Numbered from the stretch's first letter, positions 44,315 to 53,373 are shown. The stretch: 64,000 bases of DNA from Gemmatimonadota bacterium (GCA_022822445.1 JAJEBR010000121.1:62001-126000), one strand, 5' to 3'. Notes: generated by a model from the letters alone, not told the origin. Translations and numbers: made by a program.

Positions 44315-45616
44315 CTACGCTCCCCGCGCGCGCCTGAACGTCAGCCACCTGCGCAGCCTTCTGCAGGCAAGCGCCAGCCCGGTCCAGACCATCAGCGTGG
44401 CCGCCAGGGAGGAAAGACCCGCAATCACCCGGCCCGCAACGCCCCAGTACTCCCCGGTGTGGGCGTAGCGCAGGAATTCCTGTGCCCGGTGACCTGCGGT
44501 CTCGTCGGCGAAAGTCTCCCAGGAACGAGGATCGCCGTTTGCCGCGTCGACGGTGAGCGTGCCGGTCTTCTGCGGCTGGCCGTCGCCGGCGCCGCGGATC
44601 TCGATTCGGATTTCGCGGTCGCGGGTGCGGGGAAGCGTCAGGGTGAGGGATCGCCACCTCGGCACCCATCCCTGCGCCGTCTGCAGAGCGGTTGCGAGGT
44701 CGGGGGCGGCCTGTTCGTCGGGGGCGGCTTGCTGGTCGGGGGCAGCTTGCCGGTCGGGGGCAGCTTGCCGGTCGGGGGCGGCTTGCTGATCGGGGGCGGC
44801 TTGTTCCGTGGTACCGCTCGCGTCCCTGGAGCTGGCCTGAGTGGTGACCCCGTGCAAAGAGGGGCCGCCTTCCGCGTCGCCGGCCTCCACGCCACGGGGC
44901 CCGTCGCCCCAGCTTCCTCCCGACACCACCCGCCCCACCACCGGATACACCCGGTCGGCCGCAGCCGGGTACGAGGTCATCACTCCCGTCACCGCGATCA
45001 CCGCCAACGGGATCACCGTCCAGATCCCGATCACCTGGTGCCAGTTGAGGTCGCGCCACGCGCCGCGCGCACCGCGCTGGAAGAGCAGGATGTTGGCCAT
45101 CGCGCGCTTCGTGAAGCGGGTTGGTAGCCAGAGGAACGGCCCGGTGACGAGCAGGAAGAGGAAGGCGAGATTCACCGCGCCGGTGACCGCCCGCGCGCGG
45201 CGCACCGACCCGCTCGGCACGGCGAACCAGCGGTGCAGGTCGTGGACGGCGGTGAAGAAGCGGTCGAGGGCGCCGGGGCCGTGGCCGAGGACCTCGCCGC
45301 GATAGGGGTCGACGTAGAGGTGCAGCTCCCGGCCCGCGTCGACGCGCACGGGAGCGCGGGGGTCGGGCCGGTAGCGCAGGGAGGTGGCCGTGAGGGGGGT
45401 TTCCCGCGCCGCACCCCAGGTCTCCGCCGCCCGCACGAGGGCGGCGGGGGGGAGGGGGGCGGTCTCCGCCGCCGCGACGAAATGGTGCCGTTCGGCCAGC
45501 CCTGTGACCGGTCCTTCCAGCGACAGGATCGCCCCGGTCACGGCCAGCATCAGGACGACGACCCCGATGACCGCCGCGACCGACAGATGGAGCCTGAAGA
45601 TGATCTTCCGGATCAT
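44315..45616 (-). CDS. PepSY-associated transmembrane protein (PiuB-like)
   Basis: This 433-residue protein has four membrane helices (about 10-30, 145-165, 195-218, 395-418). The periplasmic PepSY-like stretch has HDLHRWFAVP and the first helix is followed by HH-bearing ERHHFV. The family is linked to siderophore or iron uptake, where it may reduce iron-siderophores. A low-complexity insert (about 265-300) of QAAPD-x hexapeptides interrupts the second periplasmic loop, encoded by an 18-bp tandem repeat. It is expressed from the region with the tandem dyad at 45661. Confidence 0.8.
   Translation of the reverse strand: MIRKIIFRLHLSVAAVIGVVVLMLAVTGAILSLEGPVTGLAERHHFVAAAETAPLPPAALVRAAETWGAARETPLTATSLRYRPDPRAPVRVDAGRELHLYVDPYRGEVLGHGPGALDRFFTAVHDLHRWFAVPSGSVRRARAVTGAVNLAFLFLLVTGPFLWLPTRFTKRAMANILLFQRGARGAWRDLNWHQVIGIWTVIPLAVIAVTGVMTSYPAAADRVYPVVGRVVSGGSWGDGPRGVEAGDAEGGPSLHGVTTQASSRDASGTTEQAAPDQQAAPDRQAAPDRQAAPDQQAAPDEQAAPDLATALQTAQGWVPRWRSLTLTLPRTRDREIRIEIRGAGDGQPQKTGTLTVDAANGDPRSWETFADETAGHRAQEFLRYAHTGEYWGVAGRVIAGLSSLAATLMVWTGLALACRRLRRWLTFRRARGA
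44703..44808. repeat. 18-bp tandem repeat within the PepSY gene
   Basis: About six near-perfect copies of an 18-bp unit (GTCGGGGGCGGCTTGCTG-like) encode QAAPD-x hexapeptides. The in-frame unit length means copy-number changes would alter the loop length without a frameshift. Confidence 0.85.
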
Positions 45617-45660
45617 TTGAACACGACCGCCGCCGCGGTGAAGCGCACTCCCGCCTGCAA

Positions 45661-45699
45661 TGTCATGAAAACATTACACAATGTCATGTTTGCCTTACA
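45661..45699. promoter_or_regulatory. Best copy of the 21-bp-phased tandem dyad
   Basis: Box 1 is TGTCATG-AAAA-CATTACA (45661-45678), a dyad with a single mismatch between its seven-base arms. Box 2 is TGTCATG-TTTG-CCTTACA (45682-45699). It lies 44 bases upstream of the PepSY start. Read leftwards, TGTAAT (45678-45673) could be its -10. Confidence 0.65.
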
Positions 45700-45728
45700 T
45701 TCAGGCTACTGCATCCGCCACCCAGGGT

Positions 45729-46439
45729 TCAGTTCAGCGTGACGTATCGCTCCAGGCGCGCAACTTCGCCCTCGTCGACGTACTTGCCGATCTCCCGGCG
45801 GAACTGGTCGAGGTCGGTGTACGGGCGGTACTCCTCGAACTCGTGCACCATCCGGTCGGTCATGCCGGGGATCATCATGATCTCTTCCCCGGTGGCCGTG
45901 TTCAGGTCGATGGGGAGGTACACGTACTGCTCGAGACGGGCGACTTCGTCCTCGTCGACGTACTTCCCGATCTCCCGGCGGAACTCGTCCATGTCCTCGT
46001 AGGGCCGGTACTCCTCGAACTCGTGCGCCATGCGATCCCCGACCCCCGGAATGAGGAGGACTTCGTCGTTCGTGACGTCGTTGAGATTGATTCGCAGCCA
46101 GAGGTGATCGTAGGCCGCCAGCGCGGCTTCCTCGCCAACCGCACCCACCAGAACCGCGTGCAGGTCGGCGGCGCGCAGGTAGGGCCGGCCCCCAACGATC
46201 GCGCCGACCGCGTCGCCGAGCCCGGGCACCCCCCCGAGTTCCTCCTCGGTGGCCAGGTTGGGATTGAGGAGACCGGCCATGGTGGCCGGGGCCGCAGCCG
46301 TCATTGTGGCCATGGGCTGAGCGCCCTCATCGGCCACGGCTTCGCCTTCCGCCGAGTCCGACTGGTCGCCGCCGCAGGCCAGGGCAAGGAGCGGAAGCAG
46401 GAAAAGAGCAACAGGCGTGAGATTGTGGGTCCGGAACAT
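45729..46439 (-). CDS. Helix-hairpin-helix (ComEA-like) lipoprotein with duplicated domain
   Basis: This 236-residue protein has signal peptide and lipobox LLALAC; start ATG 46439. Three consecutive units carry the helix-hairpin-helix theme. NPNLATEEELGGVPGLGDAVG is degenerate. INLNDVTNDEVLLIPGVGDRMAHEFEEYRPYEDMDEFRREIGKYVDEDEVARLEQYV and a second near copy (INLNTATGEEI... in the last third) are about 65 residues each and very similar to one another. ComEA binds DNA during uptake, but here the units have acidic rather than basic surfaces, so DNA binding is doubtful. Confidence 0.78.
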   Translation of the reverse strand: MFRTHNLTPVALFLLPLLALACGGDQSDSAEGEAVADEGAQPMATMTAAAPATMAGLLNPNLATEEELGGVPGLGDAVGAIVGGRPYLRAADLHAVLVGAVGEEAALAAYDHLWLRINLNDVTNDEVLLIPGVGDRMAHEFEEYRPYEDMDEFRREIGKYVDEDEVARLEQYVYLPIDLNTATGEEIMMIPGMTDRMVHEFEEYRPYTDLDQFRREIGKYVDEGEVARLERYVTLN

Positions 46440-46885
46440 CGTGCTCTCCGTTTCGAAGAAGGGTACGGCGTGGGCCTGACGCGGGAATAATAGACCGGCG
46501 TTCCCGGACTGGCCAGCGGCGGCGATCCTGCGACACCCGTCGCCCCTCGGTGGGCAGGCGGCAGCTCCCCGCGAGGATGAAGTCGAACTCCCCGCCGGAG
46601 ACCAGTTCCATGGACGGGCAGGCGGGGCCGCCGCCCCTCGCGTCCGCCAACGAAGCACGTTCCCCGGGTGTCTTTCTCCGGTAAGACAACATTCAATCTC
46701 CGGATCAGTCGTTCCATCTTTGATCAGCCGTTCCATCTCCGAGATCCGCGGGGGACGCGGGGTGGGAGACGATGACGATACAACGCAACCGCATTCACCC
46801 CGGCTCGCCGGTCCGCGCCGCTACACCGGGATCGGCAGGCCTCCTGGCAGTCCGTGGACAGAGCCCGCCCGGCATTCGACCGGCC
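46440..46885. other. 446-bp divergent intergenic region with a short direct repeat
   Basis: No gene is recognisable. GATCAGTCGTTCCATCT (46703-46719) and GATCAGCCGTTCCATCT (46722-46738) are 17-base direct repeats, 19 bases apart with one mismatch, about 150 bases before the DUF5916 gene and 260 bases before the lipoprotein gene. They may be regulator sites. Confidence 0.5.
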
Positions 46886-49177
46886 ATGCATCCACGCCGA
46901 ACCGCCATGTTCGTCCCGCAACTCCTGCTGGCCACGGCCTTACTGTCCCTGCCCGGACAAGCCGCTGCCCAGCGCGCCAACGGCGACAACGGCGCACCGC
47001 CCGTCCTCGAGGCGATCCCCCTGCCCGCATCCGCCACCATCGACCTCGACGGCCGGATCACGGAGGACATCTGGCAGACCGCCACGCCGATCACCGACTT
47101 TACCCAGCAGGAGCCCGTCGAGGGCGGCACCCCGTCGGAGCGGACCGAGATCCGCGTCGTCTTCGACGCCGACCACCTGTACATCGGCGCGATCCTCTAC
47201 GACGACCCCGACGGCATCCTCGCCTACCAGCGCCAGCGCGACGCCGGCCTGAACACCGACGACCGCTTCATGTGGATCCTCGACACCTTCCTCGACGGCC
47301 GCACGGGCTACTTCTTCGAGATCAACCCCGCGGGACTCATGGGCGACGGGCTGCTCGGGGGCGGCGGTGGCAGGGGGGGCGGAGGTGGCGGCGTCAGCAA
47401 GGCCTGGGACGGCATCTGGGAGGCGCGCACCGCGCGGCGCGACGACGGCTGGTCGGCCGAGATCCGCATCCCCTTCCGGACCCTCAACTTCAACCCCGAC
47501 ATCGACACCTGGGGGATCAACTTCCAGCGCACGATCCGGCGTCGCAACGAGGAGATTCTGTGGCGCGGATACCGGCGCAACGAAGGGCTCTGGCGACCGG
47601 TCTACGCGGGGCGCCTCTCCGGCTTGAGAAATCTTTCACAAGGGCTGGGGCTGGAGGCCCGGCCCTCGGCGGTCGCGACCTGGAAGAACGTGCCCGAGCA
47701 CGCCGACCCCACGACCTTCCCGCGCGACATCAGCATGGACGTCAACTACAGCGTCACGTCGAGCCTGCGCGCGTCGGCCAGCATCAACACGGACTTCGCG
47801 GAGGTGGAAAGCGATCAGCGGCGGGTGAACCTGACCCGCTTCCCGCAGCGGTTCCCGGAGCGGCGCGATTTCTTCCTGGAGGGCTCGGGCGTCTTCTCCT
47901 TTGCGCCCAGGAGCGGTCCGTCGCCGTTCTTCTCGCGGCGAATCGGGCTGCGGTCCGGCCAGCAGATCCCGATTCAGTACGGCACCCGGCTTACCGGCCA
48001 GGCGGGCCGCTACGAACTCGGCTTCTACCAGATCGGCACGGCCGAGCACTCGTATCGCGTCGAGGGTGCCGCAGCCGACGTCGTCCTGCCGAGGGAGTCG
48101 TTCACGGTGGCGCGCGTCAAGCGCTCGATCTTCGAGCAGTCGAGCATCGGCGCCATCTACACGCGCCGCGCCGCTTCTCCCGGCCCCGACAGCGAACCGG
48201 TCAGCGACGGCCACACCGCCGGGATCGACCTCCAGTTCAACACCCGCCACTTCATGGGCAACAACCGCCTGGAGGTGGAGGCCTTCTTCGTCTGGAATTC
48301 CAATCCCGATCCGGAGGTCGAGCGCTCCCTTAACGACCTGACCGCGCGGGGCATCCGCTTCAACTTCCCCAACCACGTCTGGACGGCGCACATCTCCTAC
48401 CGCGAATTCGGGGACGACTACAGCCCGTCGCTCGGCTTCGTCGCCCGCAACGGGTTCCGCCGGGTGGAGCCGCGGATCGGCTGGGCGCCCAGACCCGACA
48501 ACATCGACTGGATCCGCCAGTTCGACATGGCGGTCCAGTTCCGGCACCTCGAGCATATCCACACCGGCGTGGTCGAGGAGCGCGAGTGGAGCTTCGACCT
48601 CTTCGGGATCGACTTCGAGAGCGGCGACAACATCGAGATCGAGGCCACCCGCACTATGGAGTTCCTGGACCGGGGCTACGAAGTTAGCGACGGGGTCGAT
48701 ATCCTGCCGGGCGAGTACACGAGCTGGGAGTGGGGCGCGCAGCTCCGCACCGCAAGCCGGCGCCGGGTGTCCATGCGAGGCGGATTCAACCGGGGCGGCT
48801 TCTGGGACGGCGACCGCACGCGCATGAACGCGCGCGTCTCGTTCAGGCCGAGCCCGGGCGTGAGCCTCTCGACCAACTTCGAACACAACGAGGTAACGCT
48901 ACCCCGCGGCGACTTCACCGCCGACGTGTACGAGGTCGAGGGCGAGTGGAACGCGAACCAGTGGATCAGCGTCACCAACCAGGTCCGCTACGACAACGAC
49001 AGCGAGATCGTCGGCCTCTTCGCGCGGATGCGCTGGATCGTGCGGCCCGGCAACGACCTCTTCCTGGTCTACACCCACAACTGGCGCAACCTGGGCGCGG
49101 ACATCCTGAGCGACCGCGACCTGATCACCCTGTCGCGGGGCGGCGCGGTGAAGGCGAGCTATACGTACCGGTTCTAG
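46886..49177 (+). CDS. DUF5916 outer-membrane protein with CBM9-like N-terminal domain
   Basis: This is a 763-residue protein. The ATG at 46886 is preferred because MHPRRTAMFVPQLLLA gives a basic n-region; ATG 46907 is the alternative. Signal ends GQAAAQ. Residues about 35-215 are a CBM9-like carbohydrate-binding fold (ATIDLDGRITEDIWQTATPITDFTQQEP, TEIRVVFDADHLYIGAILYDD). The remainder is DUF5916, a predicted beta-barrel with alternating strands and the terminal VKASYTYRF, a typical aromatic end of outer-membrane proteins. RFPQRFPERRDFFLEGSGVF is the family hallmark. It likely imports or processes glycan or peptide products. Confidence 0.85.
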   Translation: MHPRRTAMFVPQLLLATALLSLPGQAAAQRANGDNGAPPVLEAIPLPASATIDLDGRITEDIWQTATPITDFTQQEPVEGGTPSERTEIRVVFDADHLYIGAILYDDPDGILAYQRQRDAGLNTDDRFMWILDTFLDGRTGYFFEINPAGLMGDGLLGGGGGRGGGGGGVSKAWDGIWEARTARRDDGWSAEIRIPFRTLNFNPDIDTWGINFQRTIRRRNEEILWRGYRRNEGLWRPVYAGRLSGLRNLSQGLGLEARPSAVATWKNVPEHADPTTFPRDISMDVNYSVTSSLRASASINTDFAEVESDQRRVNLTRFPQRFPERRDFFLEGSGVFSFAPRSGPSPFFSRRIGLRSGQQIPIQYGTRLTGQAGRYELGFYQIGTAEHSYRVEGAAADVVLPRESFTVARVKRSIFEQSSIGAIYTRRAASPGPDSEPVSDGHTAGIDLQFNTRHFMGNNRLEVEAFFVWNSNPDPEVERSLNDLTARGIRFNFPNHVWTAHISYREFGDDYSPSLGFVARNGFRRVEPRIGWAPRPDNIDWIRQFDMAVQFRHLEHIHTGVVEEREWSFDLFGIDFESGDNIEIEATRTMEFLDRGYEVSDGVDILPGEYTSWEWGAQLRTASRRRVSMRGGFNRGGFWDGDRTRMNARVSFRPSPGVSLSTNFEHNEVTLPRGDFTADVYEVEGEWNANQWISVTNQVRYDNDSEIVGLFARMRWIVRPGNDLFLVYTHNWRNLGADILSDRDLITLSRGGAVKASYTYRF

Positions 49178-49188
49178 CAGGCCGTGGA

Positions 49189-49328
49189 ATAAGTCCCCAC
49201 TGCATTCGGGCGGCGATGCATCCGCGCTGGGCCACGGTGCTCACGCATTCGCAATGTCAAGAGAACATTGCGAAATGTCATGTTGTCTTTACGGTTCGTT
49301 TCCCTGAAGCACCGTTCTGCGTTGCTCC
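49189..49328. repeat. Dispersed about-140-bp leader repeat, copy B
   Basis: Homologous to 32674-32813. Conceptual translation gives CIRAAMHP, QCQENI and EAPFCVA where copy A gives CIRAAMHP, QCQENL and EAPHCVA, but no propeller reading frame follows. This is thus an orphan leader, between the DUF5916 gene and the integrase gene. It contains the dyad at 49255. Confidence 0.75.
49255..49293. promoter_or_regulatory. 21-bp-phased tandem dyad in leader repeat B
   Basis: Box 1 is TGTCAAG-AGAA-CATTGCG (49255-49272). Box 2 is TGTCATG-TTGT-CTTTACG (49276-49293). No gene starts within the next 200 bases. Confidence 0.55.
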
Positions 49329-49497
49329 TCGGACGAATAGCGGTGCAAGTCGGACGTGCAGAATCCGATGATGTCCGGTATCGTCCATAGCTGTCTGTAA
49401 CATCCTGTATTCCCAACGCGTTAGGTAGGTTTTCCCTTACCTCGTTCGTCCCGTGTCGTGCCTTGCAATCCCGCTCCATCCCAGTTACGATTAGGGG

Positions 49498-50721
49498 ATG
49501 GATAATGTGAACACCTCTCCCACGAAACGCCGCCGAGGCAAGCCCAGAGGCCGCCATCCCCACAAGCGGCTCTCGGCCCCCTTCGTGCGCTCCGCTCCGG
49601 CCGGTCGGCACTGCGACGGGAACGGACTCTACCTCTACGTCCAGAAGACCGGGACGCGGAGTTGGATTCAACGCCTCGTGATCCGTGGACGCAAGCGCGA
49701 ACTCGGGCTCGGCAGCGTCGCCCTGGTCTCGCTGGCCGAGGCCCGCGAGCAGGCGCTCGCCAACCGGAAGCTCGCCCGCGCGGGCGGCGATCCGCTCGCC
49801 GAAAAGCGCCGGCTGGTGGGCGTCCCCACCTTCGCCGAGGCCGCCGAGCGGGTGGTCGAGCAGAAGCGGGCCGGGTGGCGGAGCGCGGCGCACGCGAGGA
49901 ACTGGTTCCGCACCTTGGAGATTCACGCCTTCCCGCGCATCGGGAATGTCGCGGTGTCGGAGGTCACCAGCGCCGACGTGCTGGAGATCCTGACTCCCAT
50001 CTGGCACACCAAGGCTCCCACGGCGCGGTTCGTGCACATGCGGGTCCGGGCGGTGCTGGAGTGGGCCATCGCCATGGAGTGGCGGACCGACAACCCCTGC
50101 GACCGGATCCTGCACTTGCTGGGTCCGCAGCACGATGTCGTCACGCATCACCGGGCGTTGCCTCACGGCGAGGTGGCGGCGGCCATCGACAAGGTGCAGG
50201 CGGCGGAGCCGGGTCGGATGGATTCGCTGGCGTTCGAGTTCATGGTGTTGACGGCCGCGCGGGGGGCCGAGGTCCGTGGAGCGGTGTGGAGCGAGATCGA
50301 TCAGGATGCGGGCGTGTGGACGATTCCCGCAAGCCGGATGAAGACGGCGCGGGAGCATCGGGTGCCGCTGTGCGGCCGGGCGCTGGAGATTCTGGAGGCG
50401 GCGCGGAAGCTGGGCGACGGGGAGAATCCGGTCGTGTTCGTGAGCGAGCGAGGGAGGCCGCTGGCCACGAAGCGGCTGAACCGGCTGCTGGGGAAGCACG
50501 GGATCGCGGCGGTGCCGCACGGGTTCCGGTCATCGTTCCGGGACTGGGCCGCGGAGAAGACCGATCATCCCCGCGAGGTCGTCGAGGCGGCGCTGGCGCA
50601 TGTGGTGAAGAACAAGGTGGAGGCCGCCTACATGCGAACCGACCTGTTCGAGCGGAGGCGTCGCCTGATGGCCGATTGGGAAGCGTATGTCGCGGGCCGG
50701 AGAACAGGTACCGAGGCCTGA
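49498..50721 (+). CDS. Tyrosine recombinase / prophage-type integrase (P4-like)
   Basis: This is a 407-residue protein. The N-terminal DUF4102 domain (about 25-95: LYLYVQKTGTRSWIQRLVIRGRKRELGLG) recognises arm sites. A SAM-like core-binding domain spans about 110-210. The catalytic domain supplies Arg in TAARGAEVRG, HxxR in HGFRSSFRDW, a His in ALAHVV and the nucleophile Tyr in AAYMRTDLFERRR. No tRNA gene or obvious att duplication adjoins it. It likely belongs to a small or decayed integrative element whose cargo lies to the right (50.7-53.4 kb). Confidence 0.9.
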   Translation: MDNVNTSPTKRRRGKPRGRHPHKRLSAPFVRSAPAGRHCDGNGLYLYVQKTGTRSWIQRLVIRGRKRELGLGSVALVSLAEAREQALANRKLARAGGDPLAEKRRLVGVPTFAEAAERVVEQKRAGWRSAAHARNWFRTLEIHAFPRIGNVAVSEVTSADVLEILTPIWHTKAPTARFVHMRVRAVLEWAIAMEWRTDNPCDRILHLLGPQHDVVTHHRALPHGEVAAAIDKVQAAEPGRMDSLAFEFMVLTAARGAEVRGAVWSEIDQDAGVWTIPASRMKTAREHRVPLCGRALEILEAARKLGDGENPVVFVSERGRPLATKRLNRLLGKHGIAAVPHGFRSSFRDWAAEKTDHPREVVEAALAHVVKNKVEAAYMRTDLFERRRRLMADWEAYVAGRRTGTEA

Positions 50722-51307
50722 TCTGAGCCCGCGACGGGCTCGGAAGCCGTTTTCGGGGCTTTCTGGAGGCGTTTCGGGGTAGCTACGGGCGCTAGGATCG
50801 GCTGAGAGCGACGATCGCCGGTCCCCGAGGGGTACGGGGTAGGCCGGAATGCACGGCGCGGCAGGAGCGCCGCCGTCGTTGCCAAGGGTGAGGTGGTCGC
50901 TTTCCGCCTCGCCCTCCGTGAGGCCCTCGCCCAAGAGGCGGTGGAGGTTGCCCGCGACGGTCGGATGACTGCCGTCTCGGGCGGCGCGCCGGAGCGTCTT
51001 GCGGGCGTTCGCCCTGCTGGCTTGGACCACTGTTAGTGTGGTCAAGCCAGCATACCCCGTGTATAACACGGAGGCTGACGAGGGGCTCCGCCCCCTCGAC
51101 CCCCGACAGGCCCCGCGCCGAGGCGCGCAAGGATTGCGGGCGGCGGGTTCCCCGCGATGACAGATCGCCGATTCGCCGACCGCCGCCGGACGGCCATCGG
51201 CGCGAACGTGGACGCGGTTCCGGAGGCGGTCCCCGCCCACCACCACGCCGACACCGGCGCGGAAACCCGAGGGGTCTAAGGGGAGCGGAGCTTCCCCTTG
51301 CCAGCCC

Positions 51308-51324
51308 GCAGTGTTCAACACTGC
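51308..51324. repeat. Perfect 17-bp palindrome
   Basis: GCAGTGTTCAACACTGC has eight-base arms and a one-base centre. Outside it, CCAGCC and GGCTGG can extend the stem. Candidate recombination or initiator site near the integrase gene. Confidence 0.7.
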
Positions 51325-51327
51325 GTC

Positions 51328-51361
<34 letters not shown>

Positions 51362-51388
51362 AAGGCCGGCCGGGATTCAGCGATGGCC

Positions 51389-52063
51389 TCAGTACCGCAG
51401 CCTCATGCAAAGAGCCTTCCACAGGTCCTCGTCCGGCGCGCCGTCCACCCCGTTCATCACCAGCAAGTCTCCCGCCTGGCACCATGTGCAGACGTTGGGA
51501 CAAGGGTTTTCAGGCATCACCACTCCGCCCCTCTGCTGGGGATGCTGGCAGGGCGGCGGCTGTTCGCTCGCCTCGAACAGGCGGCGGACGTACTCGACAC
51601 CGCCCGTTTCCATGACCCCGTACAGAGCTTCGTCCGCTTTATTCCCCAGACTGTCCTCGTAGGACTCGTAGAGCTCTATGAAGACACGAGTCGCCCCGGC
51701 ATACGGGACGCCGCCACGCTCGATGCCCTCCCAGGTCGGCGCGGCCTGGATCAGAGCCCGTCTAGCCTGGTACACCTGCACACGCGTGCCGTCGCGCATA
51801 ATGCCGGCGAGGTCGTCCGCGAACGCATTGAGCTCGGCGGTCGAGAAGGTGCCGAACCGCTGGCGCAGGACGGCTACCACCGCGTCCCGACCGACCGACC
51901 GCTCCGGGTCGCTCAGCAGCGCGCGGAGCGCCGTGGCGGGGGTTGGCGCCAGCCACTCTCCCGCCTCCATCACCATGCCGCTCTGAGGCGGTTTCTCTTT
52001 CTCCTGCGCCCCGGTGCCCACCGGGACCAGGAGGGCGGCCGAAAAAAGCAAGATCCTCTTCAT
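51389..52063 (-). CDS. Secreted protein of unknown function (second member of the 11446 family)
   Basis: This 224-residue protein has signal peptide ending GTGAQ. It shares the blocks APTPATALRALLSDP, AVLRQ, ELNAFADDLAGIM and WCQAGDLL with the protein at 11446. The C-terminal third is cysteine-rich (PPPCQHP, NPCPNVCTWC), unlike its paralogue. No named domain recognised; mostly helical. It starts 11 bases after the stop of the HEREH protein, so they form an operon and may act together in the periplasm. Confidence 0.75.
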   Translation of the reverse strand: MKRILLFSAALLVPVGTGAQEKEKPPQSGMVMEAGEWLAPTPATALRALLSDPERSVGRDAVVAVLRQRFGTFSTAELNAFADDLAGIMRDGTRVQVYQARRALIQAAPTWEGIERGGVPYAGATRVFIELYESYEDSLGNKADEALYGVMETGGVEYVRRLFEASEQPPPCQHPQQRGGVVMPENPCPNVCTWCQAGDLLVMNGVDGAPDEDLWKALCMRLRY

Positions 52064-52074
52064 TCTTCACCTCC

Positions 52075-53373
52075 TTAACAACTGTGCTGGCCGGTTTCGT
52101 TCGCGATTCCGGGGGTGCCGAAGTACCATCCAAACCGGTAGTACCAGAAGTAACTGCCACTGTTGAAGGCGACCCCGCTGGCCTGCCACCCAGATAGGTT
52201 GAGCGAGTTCTTGTAGAAGTCCGACCACGCTTTCTGCGCGTCATCGGTGACCTCTTTTTCGCTGTCGCCGACGAGTTCCTCGATCGCATTCAACGCCGCT
52301 CTGGCCGTCCCACTGCTCAGGCAGGCGTTGATCCCCGCCTCATGCTCCCGCTCGTGGGCCACGATGATGGCGTAGAAGGCTTCCATGGCCGAGAGCCTGT
52401 TGCAGGCGGTGGAATCGTTCACCTCATAGACGTTGGCCCTAGCGGCGAGGCTGTGGGGTGGCGGCTGGCAGGTGCCTCTCGCGCCCGAGTACCGTCGCCC
52501 GCTGGCGGAGTAGTCCGTATGGATCAAGAGGGCAGTGGACGCTTTCGGTGGGCTGGGCATGTAGAACCGGCCCTCCCACGGGCCGCTTCCATCTGATGCG
52601 GATGGTACAATGGAAGGTGTCGCGGGAAGGTCATACAACCCCATAGTGCGGATCTGGGCGAATTGCGGAGGGGCGTGTAACTGTTGAAATGGCCACATCC
52701 GGGCCGTCACGGGAACGGTCTGGGTCTCCGACAGCGTGTCCGTGTTCTCGCCGCTGGAAATGACAACCGTGACAGTGATATCCGTGCCGTCCGTCGCCAC
52801 ACCGCCCCAATCAGATCCGCCCGCGCCAGAGGAATCGGTCCAGGTCGCGTAGTCCGATTCCCATTCGAACACGACGCTTGCGTCCTCGGCGCCGCCCTCC
52901 AGCGAAGCCGCGCAGTTTCTTCTCGCGCCCCGCTCTACCGGTTCGTCGTCGGGGCCGCCGGCGCAGTCCAAGGTCAGGCTCGCCTCCTCCCCGCCGCCGT
53001 CGTCGGGTTCGGATGTCCAGCAGCGCAGAAGCTCCACGCTGATGGTGACCTGGCCACCGAGGCTGTAGATACGCACTCTGTACCGGCAGACGAACCAGAC
53101 ATCGTCGTCGTTGCGGGTGAGCGGGGTCGTGCGCGTCTCACAGCGGTACTCGTCCACACCGCCCTTCGAGCCGACGGGCTCGCAGCGGGGATCATTCGCG
53201 GGATCGGGGAAAAGCCCGCCTCCGGCCCATGAAGCCTGTACGCCATCCAAAGCGGCCGCCCCCGCCGCCTCCTCCGGGACCTCCGGAACCACGCCCACAT
53301 CCGTGCACGCCGTGCCCAGCAGCGCTGGCGCTGCGCACGCTGCAAACGCCACGAACCACCTCTTCGCACTCAT
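52075..53373 (-). CDS. Putative secreted HExxH-motif lipoprotein
   Basis: This 432-residue protein has its start at ATG 53373 preceded by GGAGCAAC. Signal peptide with lipobox LLGTAC. The first 200 residues have several cysteine pairs and acidic stretches and look like two Ig-like beta domains (DVWFVCRYRVRIYSLGGQVTISVELLRC). After residue 240 comes a domain with VAHEREHEAGIN (near 350), an HExxH motif that could bind zinc, as in DUF922/DUF4157-like secreted proteases. An aromatic C-terminus (NSGSYFWYYRFGWYFG) follows. First gene of a two-gene unit near an integrase. Function unknown. Confidence 0.65.
   Translation of the reverse strand: MSAKRWFVAFAACAAPALLGTACTDVGVVPEVPEEAAGAAALDGVQASWAGGGLFPDPANDPRCEPVGSKGGVDEYRCETRTTPLTRNDDDVWFVCRYRVRIYSLGGQVTISVELLRCWTSEPDDGGGEEASLTLDCAGGPDDEPVERGARRNCAASLEGGAEDASVVFEWESDYATWTDSSGAGGSDWGGVATDGTDITVTVVISSGENTDTLSETQTVPVTARMWPFQQLHAPPQFAQIRTMGLYDLPATPSIVPSASDGSGPWEGRFYMPSPPKASTALLIHTDYSASGRRYSGARGTCQPPPHSLAARANVYEVNDSTACNRLSAMEAFYAIIVAHEREHEAGINACLSSGTARAALNAIEELVGDSEKEVTDDAQKAWSDFYKNSLNLSGWQASGVAFNSGSYFWYYRFGWYFGTPGIANETGQHSC

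Noticed and set aside
44703-44808. Regular repeats considered as a CRISPR array
   Set aside because: The units are contiguous 18-mers without spacers and encode in-frame hexapeptides.
51157-51279. 40-codon plus-strand frame (MTDRRFADRRR...)
   Set aside because: No ribosome-binding site, basic composition and no similarity that I recognise; left inside the gap description.
50530-51321. 263-residue minus-strand frame crossing the integrase 3' end
   Set aside because: It runs antisense through the conserved integrase end and has no motif; probably a shadow, although 50880-51050 alone could hold a gene fragment.
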